A stretch of DNA of 64,000 bases from UBA11740 sp049273695 (GTDB taxonomy: Bacteria > Acidobacteriota > Blastocatellia > Pyrinomonadales > Pyrinomonadaceae), in NCBI GenBank assembly GCA_049273695.1, contig JBASRE010000004.1, forward strand, positions 199,205 to 263,204. The letters are read 5' to 3'. How positions within the stretch are numbered: the first letter of the stretch is position 1; each line of letters starts with the position of its first letter. The translations under genes were made by a program, and so were the position numbers. Below, in pieces: positions 7,667-15,703 of this stretch. The notes under the pieces were generated by a model. That model did not search any database and had not been told where the DNA came from. It was given only the letters and a program-made list of their open reading frames with translations.

Positions 7667-8926
7667 ATGGAAACTAACAACCAAAGACTCCTCCACACCT
7701 TCGCAGCCCTGGCCGATCTCGGGCAGGAAATTGCGAACACCGCGGACTTTGAAGAGATGCTGCGGTCGTCTTTTCATCTGCTGCTCGGGTCGGTCGCGAT
7801 TCGCCGCGGCGCAGTAGCGCAGTATGACCGTCAGGGTGACACGCTTCGCGTGATCTCCGCGCGCGGCTTGGAGCAAACGCCGGACACCGAAATTCCAATC
7901 GCACGTGAACATGCGCGTGAGCTGACCAGCCTCGGCGCGTCTTTAACCCTGGCGGATGCCACGGCTGAAGCGACGCGATTTATGGAGGAGCACAAGAATC
8001 TATTTGCGTCCGCGGAAATTCAATTGTTGCTGCCCCTCGTTGTTCATGAAAGATTGATCGGTGTAGTGCTGCTCGGCGAAAAAGCGAGCGGCGAAACATT
8101 CACCGAAGAAGATCTGGAAACGCTGAGCGCCCTCGCGCGTCACATCGCGGTTGGGATCAACAGCCATCACCTGCTCGGGGAAGTGAAGCGGAAGGCGGAA
8201 GAGAACCAACGGCTATACGACGGCCTGCGCACGATCTACAAAGAAACCGTGCGCGCATTCGCCGCGGCCATCGACATGAAGGACCGCTACACGCAAGGTC
8301 ATTCAGTGCGTGTCGGCAAGTACAGCGAAGTGATCGCGCGCGAGATGGGCTGGGGCGAAGACGAAGTCGAAGGCATCACCATCGCCGGCTATCTCCACGA
8401 CATCGGCAAGTTGATCGTGGACCTCAGCGTCATTAATTCACCGGAACGATTCAGCGCGAAAGACTCAGCCGAGATGAGTAAGCACCCGGCCGCCGGCTAT
8501 GAAATCCTTGCGCCGATTTCACATCCTTACGCCGACATTCCCCTGATGGCTCGTTACCATCACGAACGTATCGACGGCGCCGGCTATCCCGACGGCTTGA
8601 AAGGCGATCAAATTCCGCCGGGCGCAAAGATCGTCACGCTTGCCGATTCGTTCGACGCGATGACGACCGACCGTCCGTATCGAAAGAAACTTCCGCTCGA
8701 GGATGTACTGCTGGATTTCCGCGCCAACACCGGCACCCAATTCGATCCGGCCGTCGTCTGCGCCTTCTGCCGAGCTTTCCTAAACGAGATTGAGGGCAAG
8801 AAAGAACGCCGCCTGCTGAACCTGCTGAATCGAAACTACGAGAACGTCGAAGCGGTTACACCCCTGCTCAACCAACTCCTGGCCGAATTCGACGTCGGCG
8901 CGATGGCCGCGACCACGGGCCACTGA
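7667..8926 (+). CDS. GAF and HD-GYP domain c-di-GMP phosphodiesterase
   Basis: Predicted cyclic-di-GMP phosphodiesterase, 419 aa from the ATG at 7667; an earlier in-frame ATG at 7595 falls in a repeat. A GAF sensory domain occupies about residues 25-165. A linker then leads to HD-GYP, with HSVRVGKYSEVIAREMG, the metal-binding HDIGK (about residue 244), and the diagnostic HHERIDGAGYPDGL near 295-308. The later motif LADSFDAMTTDRPYRKKL is also canonical. All catalytic residues that I can check are present. With the GGDEF gene at 3100 it forms a make-and-break c-di-GMP pair flanking the partner-switch genes. Confidence 0.93.
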   Translation: METNNQRLLHTFAALADLGQEIANTADFEEMLRSSFHLLLGSVAIRRGAVAQYDRQGDTLRVISARGLEQTPDTEIPIAREHARELTSLGASLTLADATAEATRFMEEHKNLFASAEIQLLLPLVVHERLIGVVLLGEKASGETFTEEDLETLSALARHIAVGINSHHLLGEVKRKAEENQRLYDGLRTIYKETVRAFAAAIDMKDRYTQGHSVRVGKYSEVIAREMGWGEDEVEGITIAGYLHDIGKLIVDLSVINSPERFSAKDSAEMSKHPAAGYEILAPISHPYADIPLMARYHHERIDGAGYPDGLKGDQIPPGAKIVTLADSFDAMTTDRPYRKKLPLEDVLLDFRANTGTQFDPAVVCAFCRAFLNEIEGKKERRLLNLLNRNYENVEAVTPLLNQLLAEFDVGAMAATTGH

Positions 8927-8987
8927 ATCGGACCTGTCTTGGAACTATGGTCACGAATATGTATCACGGAGTATTATTGGCAACAAC

Positions 8988-9233
8988 ATGATTGACGAGA
9001 CGCTCCTAGGACGAATCACCGCTAACCCTCAGATTTTTGGAGGCAAGCCCATCATCCGCGGGATGCGAATCTCCGTGGAACTGATTTTGAGTTTGTTGGC
9101 ACAAGGCGAAACGTCCGAAGCGATTTTGGCCGACTATCCCGACCTCGAGCCAGATGATCTGCGCGCTTGTTTGGCTTATGCGCATGCGGCGATCTCACAT
9201 GACAAGCTCGATTCCGTGCAAATCTCAGCATGA
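8988..9233 (+). CDS. DUF433 family antitoxin-like protein
   Basis: An 81-aa DUF433 protein with the family pattern GGKPIIRGMRISVELIL followed by a short helical part (DYPDLEPDDLRACLAYA). DUF433 proteins are small helix-turn-helix-like antitoxins usually paired with a DUF5615 PIN-like toxin. Here the toxin frame begins within the stop codon of this gene (ATGATG at 9230), but it is broken. A second intact DUF433-DUF5615 pair lies at 29715-30328. This antitoxin may thus be orphaned. Confidence 0.88.
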   Translation: MIDETLLGRITANPQIFGGKPIIRGMRISVELILSLLAQGETSEAILADYPDLEPDDLRACLAYAHAAISHDKLDSVQISA

Positions 9234-9586
9234 TGCGGTTCCTCGTCGATCGTTGCGCTGGAACCCGAATAGCCGCATGGCTGCGAACGCAAGGACACGA
9301 TGTAGTTGAGGCGCGTGAACGAGGCGAGGATCCGGGCGACCGCGTCTTGCTAGAGTGGGCGGCGCAGGAATCGAGAGTTCTCGTAACAATCGACACTGAC
9401 TTTGGCTAATTGATTTTCCTCGAAGCGCAGCCTCACGGCGGTCTAATCCGTTTGCCGGACGTTCCTTCAGACCAGAGAATTGAGATTGTTCGAGATCTCA
9501 TCCAGCGGTTTCAGAGCGAACTCGAGGGTAGGGCAATCATTACGGTACGCGGCGGGAAGATTCGAATCTCGGGACCGTCCGAGTAG
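9233..9586 (+). pseudogene. DUF5615 PIN-like toxin split by an in-frame TAA
   Basis: Reading from the ATG at 9233 gives MRFLVDRCAGTRIAAWLRTQ, then 38 more residues ending VLVTIDTDFG, then TAA at 9407. The same frame continues (LIFLEAQPHGGLIRLPDV) to a TAG at 9584, 118 codons in all. That layout matches a whole DUF5615 protein, in which an acidic Dx(D/N)FG segment is followed by a hydrophobic strand and a Leu-Arg-Leu motif. A single base change (for example from CAA, GAA or AAA) would explain the stop. The toxin is probably inactive, unless the stop is read through or is a sequencing error. Confidence 0.8.
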
Positions 9587-9613
9587 TAAAGGCGCGGGCT
9601 GCAGGAGACCAGG

Positions 9614-9799
9614 TTAGCTTGTAAGCCATGAGGCCAACTGTTTTTTTACTTCGTCGTGAGGAATGCCTTCGCCTTTGTCCAGTTGATCGAGCCCCTTCTG
9701 CACCGCCGCCATAAACTCAATGCGCTCGGCAATCTCCTCCAACGAACAATCGTCCGGCAAGGCCCGGATGGTCTCAAGAACAATCTCCTTCTCAGTCAT
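9614..9799 (-). CDS. Small antitoxin-like protein without visible toxin
   Basis: A 61-aa acidic helical protein starting at the ATG on the minus strand at 9799 (MTEKEIVLETIRALPDD). A longer in-frame ATG at 9835 exists but adds a non-conserved-looking tail. The central IAERIEFMAAVQKGLDQLD and final IPHDEVKKQL pattern resembles RelB/ParD-type prevent-host-death or addiction-module antidotes. No RelE/ParE-like toxin is seen on either side: downstream lies the broken DUF5615 gene in opposite orientation, upstream the aldo/keto reductase. It may be a solitary antitoxin. Confidence 0.65.
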   Translation of the reverse strand: MTEKEIVLETIRALPDDCSLEEIAERIEFMAAVQKGLDQLDKGEGIPHDEVKKQLASWLTS

Positions 9800-9856
9800 G
9801 CGGCAATTATGAGATTGCTCACGCTCGTAGCGCAAGTAATAGTTGTGGCAATAGTC

Positions 9857-10852
9857 CTAGATTCCCGTCAGCCGTTCAAGCGCTTCAGGATATCGCGCGC
9901 CTTGCACCGTTATCTTCGCCGACGCTTCATCAATTTCGCGCAGGTCGTCAGTCGTTAACTCAAATTCCGTAGCGCCGATGTTTTCTTCCAGACGATGCAA
10001 TTTGGTGGTGCCGGGAATGGGAACGATCCAGGGCTTTTGCCCGAGCAGCCAGGCGAGCGCAATCTGCGCCGGCGTCGCTTTCTTCCGCTCTCCGATCGAA
10101 CGCAGCAGATCGATTAACGTCTGATTCGCTTTGCGCGCTTCCGGCGTAAAGCGCGGCAGGCTCGCGCGAAAGTCATTCGGCTCGAACGTGGTGCTCTCAT
10201 CCATCTTGCCCGTGAGGAAGCCTCGGCCAAGCGGACTGTAGGGAACGAATCCGATGCCAAGTTCCTCGAGCGCCGGCAAGACTTCCTTCTCAGGCGTTCT
10301 CGTCCACAGTGAGTATTCGTTCTGCACGGCGGTTACGGGTTGGATTGCGTGCGCGCGCCGCAGGGTCTGCACGCCCGGCTCAGACATGCCGAAGTGTCTG
10401 ACCTTGCCTGCTTGAATCAGTTCCTTCACCGCGCCCGCGACATCTTCAATAGGCACGTCCGGGTCAACGCGATGTTGATAGAACAAATCGATGCGATCAG
10501 TTCTAAGTCGCTTGAGTGAGGCTTCGGCAACTTCCTTGATGTGTTCCGGCCGGCTGTCCACGCCCGCCCAACGCTTCTCGCCAGTGGGATCGAGTTTGAA
10601 TCCAAACTTGGTCGCGATAACTACCTGATCACGTACCGGGGCAAGCGCTTCACCCACGAGTTCTTCGTTTGTGAAGGGTCCATAGACTTCAGCCGTGTCG
10701 AAGAAGGTGATGCCGTGCTCAAACGCCGCACGGAGCAGAGAGAGCATCTCCTGCCGGTCCGGCGTCTTGCCGTAAGACATGCTCATCCCCATACAGCCCA
10801 GTCCGAGCGCGGACACTTCGAGGCCGCCGTTGCCGAGTTTTCGTTTCCTCAT
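9857..10852 (-). CDS. Aldo/keto reductase
   Basis: A 331-aa NADPH-dependent oxidoreductase with a TIM-barrel fold, close to the AKR13/YhdN type. The N-terminus reads RKLGNGGLEVSALGLGCMGM. The catalytic tetrad residues appear in FFDTAEVYG (Asp, Tyr), IATKFGF (Lys) and FYQHRVD (His). The NADP-binding C-terminal part includes WIVPIPGTTKLHRLEENI. The physiological substrate cannot be inferred. It stands alone on the minus strand, with a 327-bp spacer upstream containing no other gene. Confidence 0.93.
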   Translation of the reverse strand: MRKRKLGNGGLEVSALGLGCMGMSMSYGKTPDRQEMLSLLRAAFEHGITFFDTAEVYGPFTNEELVGEALAPVRDQVVIATKFGFKLDPTGEKRWAGVDSRPEHIKEVAEASLKRLRTDRIDLFYQHRVDPDVPIEDVAGAVKELIQAGKVRHFGMSEPGVQTLRRAHAIQPVTAVQNEYSLWTRTPEKEVLPALEELGIGFVPYSPLGRGFLTGKMDESTTFEPNDFRASLPRFTPEARKANQTLIDLLRSIGERKKATPAQIALAWLLGQKPWIVPIPGTTKLHRLEENIGATEFELTTDDLREIDEASAKITVQGARYPEALERLTGI

Positions 10853-11179
10853 CGTTGCTGTGAAAGTAGCACAGTTCTTATGGTGCGTGATGCGGGCCTC
10901 GCAGTCGCGAGTCCAAGAGCGAGTAGAGGGCGGCCGCGCGAACTATTGAATAGCTTGCTAAGATCCGTGCTAGAATCCGCGCCGTTTCTTACTAGTTGCC
11001 GCAAACCCCGTCCCAGACATACGCGGCAGGCTGTCTTCAAGCAGAATTCTGTATATCGGCTGACGTGATTAGTCGGGAAAAGCAGTCAAGGTAAATGCGC
11101 CACTTCGGGACGCCACCCCGGAACTTGATATTTATTAATTCCATCGCCAGCTTCAGCGGCGACAAGGAGGAGGACGAAT
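10853..11179. other. Intergenic spacer between divergent genes
   Basis: Divergent spacer between the aldo/keto reductase and the small zinc-ribbon gene. I see no coding signal. A weak sigma70-like pair (TTGAAT at 10946, TAGAAT at 10971, spacing 19) could drive the small gene but is not convincing. The end carries the strong ribosome binding site AAGGAGG at 11164. Confidence 0.5.
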
Positions 11180-11338
11180 ATGCAGACAGATACAACCATT
11201 AACGCAACGCCACAATTTAACCAATACAAGAGTTGGAGGTGTTGCAAATGTCGTCATGAGAACCATCACGACAAGTTTGTATGCCTTGACCCTGACTGCC
11301 GACACGAACGCTGCAACAACTGCACGGATTTAGACTGA
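11180..11338 (+). CDS. Small zinc-ribbon-like protein (52 aa)
   Basis: A short gene with an excellent ribosome binding site (AAGGAGG, about 9 nt before the ATG). The product has a polar N-terminus followed by a dense cysteine region: WRCCKC, then VCLDPDC, then RCNNC, giving seven cysteines plus several histidines in 30 residues. This spacing suggests one or two zinc ribbons. Similar WxCC-x-C starts occur in small zinc-ribbon proteins, but I cannot name a family. It is followed 8 nt later by a hairpin and then by a membrane-protein gene. Function unknown. Confidence 0.7.
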   Translation: MQTDTTINATPQFNQYKSWRCCKCRHENHHDKFVCLDPDCRHERCNNCTDLD

Positions 11339-11345
11339 GCATGTT

Positions 11346-11371
11346 CTTCCTTCCCAATGCTGGGAGGGAAG
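11346..11371 (+). terminator. Hairpin after the zinc-ribbon gene
   Basis: CTTCCTTCCCA and TGGGAGGGAAG form an 11-bp stem with one G-U pair and a four-base loop (ATGC), just 8 nt past the stop codon. No T-run follows, so it may be an attenuator or mRNA-stabilising hairpin rather than a classical rho-independent terminator. Confidence 0.5.
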
Positions 11372-11380
11372 AGGAGATTC

Positions 11381-11506
11381 ATGAGGCAGTCGCTTCATGA
11401 CACGCGCGCGCGCTTCATCGGCGCCGCGAAGAGAACCGGCAAGGCGTCCAAGAATCAGTTTGCATCACCGCGGGTCGCCCAACGTGTTGGCCTATGCGCC
11501 CGCTGA
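11381..11506 (+). CDS. Possible 41-aa basic peptide
   Basis: An ATG at 11381 with AGGAG four bases upstream opens a 41-codon frame starting MRQSLHDTRARFIGAAKRTG and ending VAQRVGLCAR. It is arginine/lysine-rich with no known motif. The Shine-Dalgarno sequence overlaps the base of the preceding hairpin. It may be only chance; no homology can be claimed. Confidence 0.25.
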   Translation: MRQSLHDTRARFIGAAKRTGKASKNQFASPRVAQRVGLCAR

Positions 11507-11545
11507 TGAGCGCATCCAATATTTATCCATAGACTCGAGGTAACA

Positions 11546-12676
11546 ATGGCCGCCACCATACTGCTAATTTATGATCGTGTGCCGGCAAGACTGAAAGAGC
11601 TTGCTGACGCCGAGGGGTTGCACGCTACGAAGGGCGCGACACAAAGTCAGCCTGCTAAGAAGCGCCCTGGCGAAATTAGAGCCGGAGACGAGATCGGCGG
11701 CTATGTCGTCAAGACCGTTGATTACTCCAACGACGATTATGCCATCTTCCGGACGACGAAAAACACGCTTGGTTTTCAGATTGATCCCGCGTTTCCTTTC
11801 AAGACAGAAGCTGAAAGCGCATTTCATGAAGCTAAACGTAAAGTGGATTCGCAATTGAGAGGCGCTTATCGACACGACGCTTTCACACTCTTAGCATCAT
11901 GCCTTGCTTCTTGCCTGCGGGCTCAGAGCGACGCTGAAATACATTTCCAATCTGTAGACCAATTCATAACCGAGCGCGCGCCCATCGAATATGTCTACGG
12001 CATTGATACGGATTGGGCCGTGTACACCAACAAGCACGACGAACTTACTTATGAGTATTCGACCCTGCCAACAAAACTCGCGCCCGCAGTAACGGAATTC
12101 AATCGATTATCGAGCATTGCTAAGGCTAAGTCCGGACTGGATGCCCTTGATCAGAAAGCGATGCAACACATTTTGGGCATTGATCTGGCAGCGGCATTTA
12201 CCAGCGGCGAACAGTTCCATCCACAAACCAATTTTTTATCGTCGCGCGATTTCATTAACAGCAAGGTAGAAGAAAAACTGCGTGCCACATACATCCTGGG
12301 CAGCGTAGCTTGTGCCGTTATTCTCTTTTTGCTGACGGGACTCGGCACATATCTCCTCTGGCGAGGGGGAAGTTTTTTGTGGGAGGTATCACTCGGACTT
12401 CTGGGTGGCGTGCTTGGCGCGACCATCTCGGTCATGCAACGAGGAGGCAACTTAACCGTCAACCCCTTTTTCAGGTGGCCACGAATTGTTCTTATGGGAT
12501 TAACGCGGATCAGTCTGGGAATGATCTTCGGGGCCGTACTGGTGGTCGCGGCAAAGGCGGACATCAGCATGAGCATGGTGAAAAGCAATATGTGGTCCCT
12601 CTTTATCTTTACTATTGTTGCAGGTTTCAGCGAACGATTTGTTCCCGACGTTTTAGGAAGTATCAGTAAACACTAA
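11546..12676 (+). CDS. Uncharacterised membrane protein
   Basis: A 376-aa protein I cannot assign to a family. Residues 1-245 are soluble: an opening MAATILLIYDRVPARLKEL, then a region around VYGIDTDWAVYTNKHDELTY. The C-terminal third carries about four hydrophobic segments (YILGSVACAVILFLLTGLG, the LLGGVLGATISVM stretch, ISLGMIFGAVLVVAA and SLFIFTIVAGF). It ends GFSERFVPDVLGSI, a tail motif I associate with several bacterial hypothetical membrane proteins. A GAGGT site precedes the ATG. Topology suggests a cytosolic sensor or effector head on a small membrane module; that is inference. Confidence 0.75.
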   Translation: MAATILLIYDRVPARLKELADAEGLHATKGATQSQPAKKRPGEIRAGDEIGGYVVKTVDYSNDDYAIFRTTKNTLGFQIDPAFPFKTEAESAFHEAKRKVDSQLRGAYRHDAFTLLASCLASCLRAQSDAEIHFQSVDQFITERAPIEYVYGIDTDWAVYTNKHDELTYEYSTLPTKLAPAVTEFNRLSSIAKAKSGLDALDQKAMQHILGIDLAAAFTSGEQFHPQTNFLSSRDFINSKVEEKLRATYILGSVACAVILFLLTGLGTYLLWRGGSFLWEVSLGLLGGVLGATISVMQRGGNLTVNPFFRWPRIVLMGLTRISLGMIFGAVLVVAAKADISMSMVKSNMWSLFIFTIVAGFSERFVPDVLGSISKH

Positions 12677-12745
12677 CGGGCCGCGACATCTTGTGCCTTC
12701 TCACCACCTGCCGGAGACTAACGTGGGATTCCTCTTGCGCATCGT

Positions 12746-12801
12746 CCCGGGGCTTACGCCCCGGGCTCTATGCTTGCGCGTGCTTCGCACGCGATCAAGC
12801 A
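12746..12801. terminator. Two adjacent GC-rich hairpins between convergent genes
   Basis: CCCGGGGC-TTAC-GCCCCGGG (12746-12765) is a perfect 8-bp stem. Next to it, TGCTTGCGCGTGC and GCACGCG/CAAGCA (12771-12801) form a longer imperfect stem. They sit between the stop of the plus-strand membrane protein and the stop of the minus-strand FHA gene, so they may end transcription from both sides. They also look like members of dispersed repeat families. Confidence 0.5.
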
Positions 12802-12877
12802 GGTAGACGCGCGACCATTTTGCGATCAATGTGGGTGTTGAAGTTGCTGGTTTATCTTGCTGCGGAGCTGCTTCATT

Positions 12878-13747
12878 TCACTTCGGCTGGATGCGCAGCG
12901 TATACGCGCAGATTGCGATCTTCTCATCGGGTTGGACGACGGTGCGCTGTTCGCGCGAAAGTTCGCGGCCGGAGACTAACGTGGGGTTGCGGCCTTTTGG
13001 AGTCAGCCAGAAACGGCCCTGATCGTCGAGCGTGAGCGTGGCGTGCACGCGGCTGATTTCGGGATCTCCTTTCAGAGCCAAATCCACTGACACTGACTTT
13101 GATCCGCGCCCGATCGTTATCTCGGGTTTCGTGACCGGGACGACCGACTGGCGCACGCCTTCACGCCACAACTCGATCGAATAAAGCTCAACCACGCGCG
13201 GGCGGACGACGGTAACTTCACCGCCTTCACTTTCGCCTTCAGTCGCAGCCGTGGCTTCGCCTTCGGGCGCAGGCGCCGTACCTGCGGTCGTTGCGTTCAG
13301 TGCCGCGGGCCGGACCGTGACCATCGTGTGGCCGGCTTCGGCTTCATCCCACACGGGCTGCACGCGAAACTCGTTCTTGTTCAAAGTACCATCGACGCGC
13401 AGCTCGATCGCGAACGACTTAGTCTGCAGGTTATGCGAACCGGCCAATTCGCGCGCGCGCTCAGACAGGACGTGGAACAAGCCCTGTTCGAGGCCGCGGC
13501 GCTTGTCGCCTTGCCAGTCGCGGTCGTCTTCGTTGCTGAGGTAGACGATGTATTCGCGCGGAATGTAAGTCGGCCCACCGGGCGGTGTGAACATTTCGCG
13601 CTGCATCACGGCTTCAACTTCGCGCGCGATCTTCACGAGAAACTCTTCCGACGCGCGACGCGGATGCGCCTGCTCGTCAACTTCTTCGAGGATGTCGTCA
13701 GTGGTCTCGCCGTCGATCCAGCGGCGGATTGATTCAATTAGGCTCAT
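12878..13747 (-). CDS. FhaA-like protein: DUF3662 plus FHA domain
   Basis: A 289-aa cytoplasmic protein. The N-terminal part (start MSLIESIRRWIDGETTDD, then FTPPGGPTYIPREYIVYLS) matches the DUF3662 region of actinobacterial FhaA. An Ala/Glu-rich linker leads to a C-terminal FHA domain (about 205-289) with ITIGRGSKSVSV and EISRVHATL, residues that bind phosphothreonine. It is the last gene of the kinase/cell-wall cluster and follows the Ser/Thr kinase after 70 bp holding an inverted repeat. In mycobacteria FhaA links kinase signalling to the peptidoglycan precursor flippase; a similar role here is inferred. Confidence 0.88.
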   Translation of the reverse strand: MSLIESIRRWIDGETTDDILEEVDEQAHPRRASEEFLVKIAREVEAVMQREMFTPPGGPTYIPREYIVYLSNEDDRDWQGDKRRGLEQGLFHVLSERARELAGSHNLQTKSFAIELRVDGTLNKNEFRVQPVWDEAEAGHTMVTVRPAALNATTAGTAPAPEGEATAATEGESEGGEVTVVRPRVVELYSIELWREGVRQSVVPVTKPEITIGRGSKSVSVDLALKGDPEISRVHATLTLDDQGRFWLTPKGRNPTLVSGRELSREQRTVVQPDEKIAICAYTLRIQPK

Positions 13748-13753
13748 GCGTTA

Positions 13754-13821
13754 GTGAATAGTAAATGGTAAATAGACGAAGTCGCAATCGCGGCCGTGTC
13801 TATTCACCATTCACTATTCAC
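13754..13821. repeat. Inverted repeat, GTGAATAGTAAATGG type
   Basis: GTGAATAGTAAATGGTAAAT and GTCTATTCACCATTCACTAT flank a short GC-rich centre and can fold into a long imperfect hairpin. It occupies the gap between the kinase and the FhaA-like gene and touches the kinase stop codon. It may attenuate transcription or stabilise the mRNA of the kinase. Confidence 0.75.
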
Positions 13822-15362
13822 TCGAACTTCAGGTACTGCCTGTTGACCCAGCCGCGATCCGAGAAGCTTGGATCGACCTTGGGGCTGCTGTGCTCAAGCA
13901 CCTGGACTTCGTACCAGTTAGCATTGCTGCCGCTGATGCTCAAAACCTTCACGCGCGATCCCGCGGCGGCCATACCCACCCGATCGTTAGCGGAACTGGG
14001 GCCGGCGCGCAAGTTTAGATCAGTTGTGGTCAAAGCTTCACGTCCGATGGGGCCGCTCTGTTGCGTTTGCTGCTGGGCCCAGCGATTGCGAATGTAGTTT
14101 CGGGTCGCGAGCAGCATTCCCGCAAACGCGATAATCAGGATAAGGGAAACGAGAATCGCCCGCAGCCGGTTCGAGCGCTTAGGTGTCGGTTCGACTTGAA
14201 CCGGCTTTTGACCGCCGCCTTGAACGGCCACGTTCACGCGGCCGGGTTGCTTCTGGACGCCGCCGAACGTTGGCGCTGCCGCCGCTACGGCCGCCGGCGC
14301 GATCTTGTTAGCAATCGGCACAACGATCCGTGGGCGCGCGCCGTTCGCTGCCGGCTCTTCGCGCAGCTCCTGCGAACTTTCGAATCGCGGTCTTGGCGGA
14401 GCGGCCGTAGCCACGGCCGCAAGGTTCAGCTCGGCTGTAACTGAACGAGGCGCTTCCACCGCAGTTAACTCGCGCGTCGGCGGGAGCATGGCATCGCTTA
14501 GTTCGTCCCAGAACTCCTGCACCGTTTGGTAGCGCTCGTCCGGGCGTGTCTGCGTGGCGTGCTCGAATACCGCGAGCAGGCTTTCTGCCCAGGGTTTGCT
14601 CGCTAAATGTTCAGGCAGTTCGGTGACGGGCTCGTGCGCGAATCTGCGCGGAGGCAACCCGCAGATCAGTGTGTAAGCAGTCTTTGCCAGCGAATAGATA
14701 TCAGCCGCCGGCGTCAGCCGTTCGCTGGACAGCGACGCCGTGCCGAGTTGTGCAGTTTGCAGAAGCGGACTGTGTTCCGGGGCGGCGTAGATGTTTGTGC
14801 CGACACGCGTGATTGCGCCTTCCGAGGCTTCCAAGCGCGCCACACCGAAATCGGCAATCTTGACTGTTTGATGGTCGGCGGTGAGCAGAAGGTTCTGCGG
14901 CTTGATGTCGCGATGAATGACACCCGATTCGTGTGCGTGCGCCAGGCCCGAGCAAACCTGCTGAAGATAGAAGAGCGCGGTTTCCAGCGTGAGCGGCTCA
15001 CGTCGCGCCAACGCTGACAGGTCACCGCCGCCGAGAAACTCAAGCACGATGTAATGAAAAGCAGTTCCGTTGAGATCGAGCGCAGTGCCGTGACCGAGAC
15101 GGCTGATGATATTCGGATGGCGCACGCGATCGAGAGCAATCGCTTCGTTCTGAAAGTTCTGAAGCAATGTCCGTTCGAGTTCGGGATCCTGGTAACCCTG
15201 CAGGAGAACGTTGAGCGCTTTGATTACGACTTCGCGGAAGCGTTCGTCAGTCGCGGCGCGATCACGCGCGACGTAAATCTCTGCGTAGCTGCCGCGGCCC
15301 AGACAATCTTCGACGTCGTATCGGCCATCGAGTCGGCACTGTAGAAGTTTCAGCTCTGACAT
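13818..15362 (-). CDS. Membrane Ser/Thr protein kinase with C-terminal SH3 domain
   Basis: A 514-aa Hanks-type kinase. The catalytic domain has glycine loop LGRGSYAEIYV (21-31), Lys48 in VVIKAL, HRDIKPQN (150-157), DFG (171-173) and APE (194-196), so it should be active. A long Ala/Pro-rich juxtamembrane region leads to one membrane helix (ILVSLILIIAFAGMLLA, about 405-421). The outside part is a bacterial SH3-like domain (LNLRAGPSSANDRVG through WVNRQYLKFE). Unlike PknB of Gram-positives there are no PASTA repeats; the SH3 domain may sense wall fragments instead. Its ATG overlaps the hepT stop by one base (TAATG). Confidence 0.93.
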   Translation of the reverse strand: MSELKLLQCRLDGRYDVEDCLGRGSYAEIYVARDRAATDERFREVVIKALNVLLQGYQDPELERTLLQNFQNEAIALDRVRHPNIISRLGHGTALDLNGTAFHYIVLEFLGGGDLSALARREPLTLETALFYLQQVCSGLAHAHESGVIHRDIKPQNLLLTADHQTVKIADFGVARLEASEGAITRVGTNIYAAPEHSPLLQTAQLGTASLSSERLTPAADIYSLAKTAYTLICGLPPRRFAHEPVTELPEHLASKPWAESLLAVFEHATQTRPDERYQTVQEFWDELSDAMLPPTRELTAVEAPRSVTAELNLAAVATAAPPRPRFESSQELREEPAANGARPRIVVPIANKIAPAAVAAAAPTFGGVQKQPGRVNVAVQGGGQKPVQVEPTPKRSNRLRAILVSLILIIAFAGMLLATRNYIRNRWAQQQTQQSGPIGREALTTTDLNLRAGPSSANDRVGMAAAGSRVKVLSISGSNANWYEVQVLEHSSPKVDPSFSDRGWVNRQYLKFE

Positions 15363-15703
15363 TATTTCTGACCGGCAATCTCTTCCAATTCAGGAACGAT
15401 CTGAGGCAGCTCCTTCGATGCAATTTCCCAAACGATGTCGAAATTAACGCCAAAATAGTCGTGGATTAGCCGGTCGCGCAGTCCCGACATGCTGCGCCAC
15501 GGAATGTTGGAATGCGCATCACGCAGAGTATCGCTTGGCTTCTTGACAGCTTCGCCAACGATTTCAAGATTTCGCGTGACCGCGTCCTGTGTCTTAATGT
15601 CGGCGAGAAACGTTTCGTACGTGAGGCCAGCGGTGTAAGAAGTTATTCGCCTGGCAGCCTCTAATATGTCCTGAATCAGCTCGGGATCATCGCGTTCAGA
15701 CAT
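15362..15703 (-). CDS. hepT: HepT-family toxin (HEPN, former DUF86)
   Basis: A 113-aa HEPN-domain RNase toxin. I choose the ATG at 15703 (MSERDDPELIQDILEAARRI), since the upstream in-frame ATG would overlap mntA by 38 bases rather than 8. The HEPN catalytic motif is R76-x4-H81-x-Y83 (GLRDRLIHDYFGVN), including the tyrosine that MntA adenylylates in studied systems. It is the toxin half of a MntA-HepT pair. The stop codon overlaps the start of the Ser/Thr kinase, so it is wired into the kinase operon rather than standing as a separate cassette. Confidence 0.9.
   Translation of the reverse strand: MSERDDPELIQDILEAARRITSYTAGLTYETFLADIKTQDAVTRNLEIVGEAVKKPSDTLRDAHSNIPWRSMSGLRDRLIHDYFGVNFDIVWEIASKELPQIVPELEEIAGQK

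Noticed and set aside
9052..9396. 114-codon minus-strand frame
   Set aside because: Antisense to DUF433 and the broken toxin, whose family motifs are on the plus strand.
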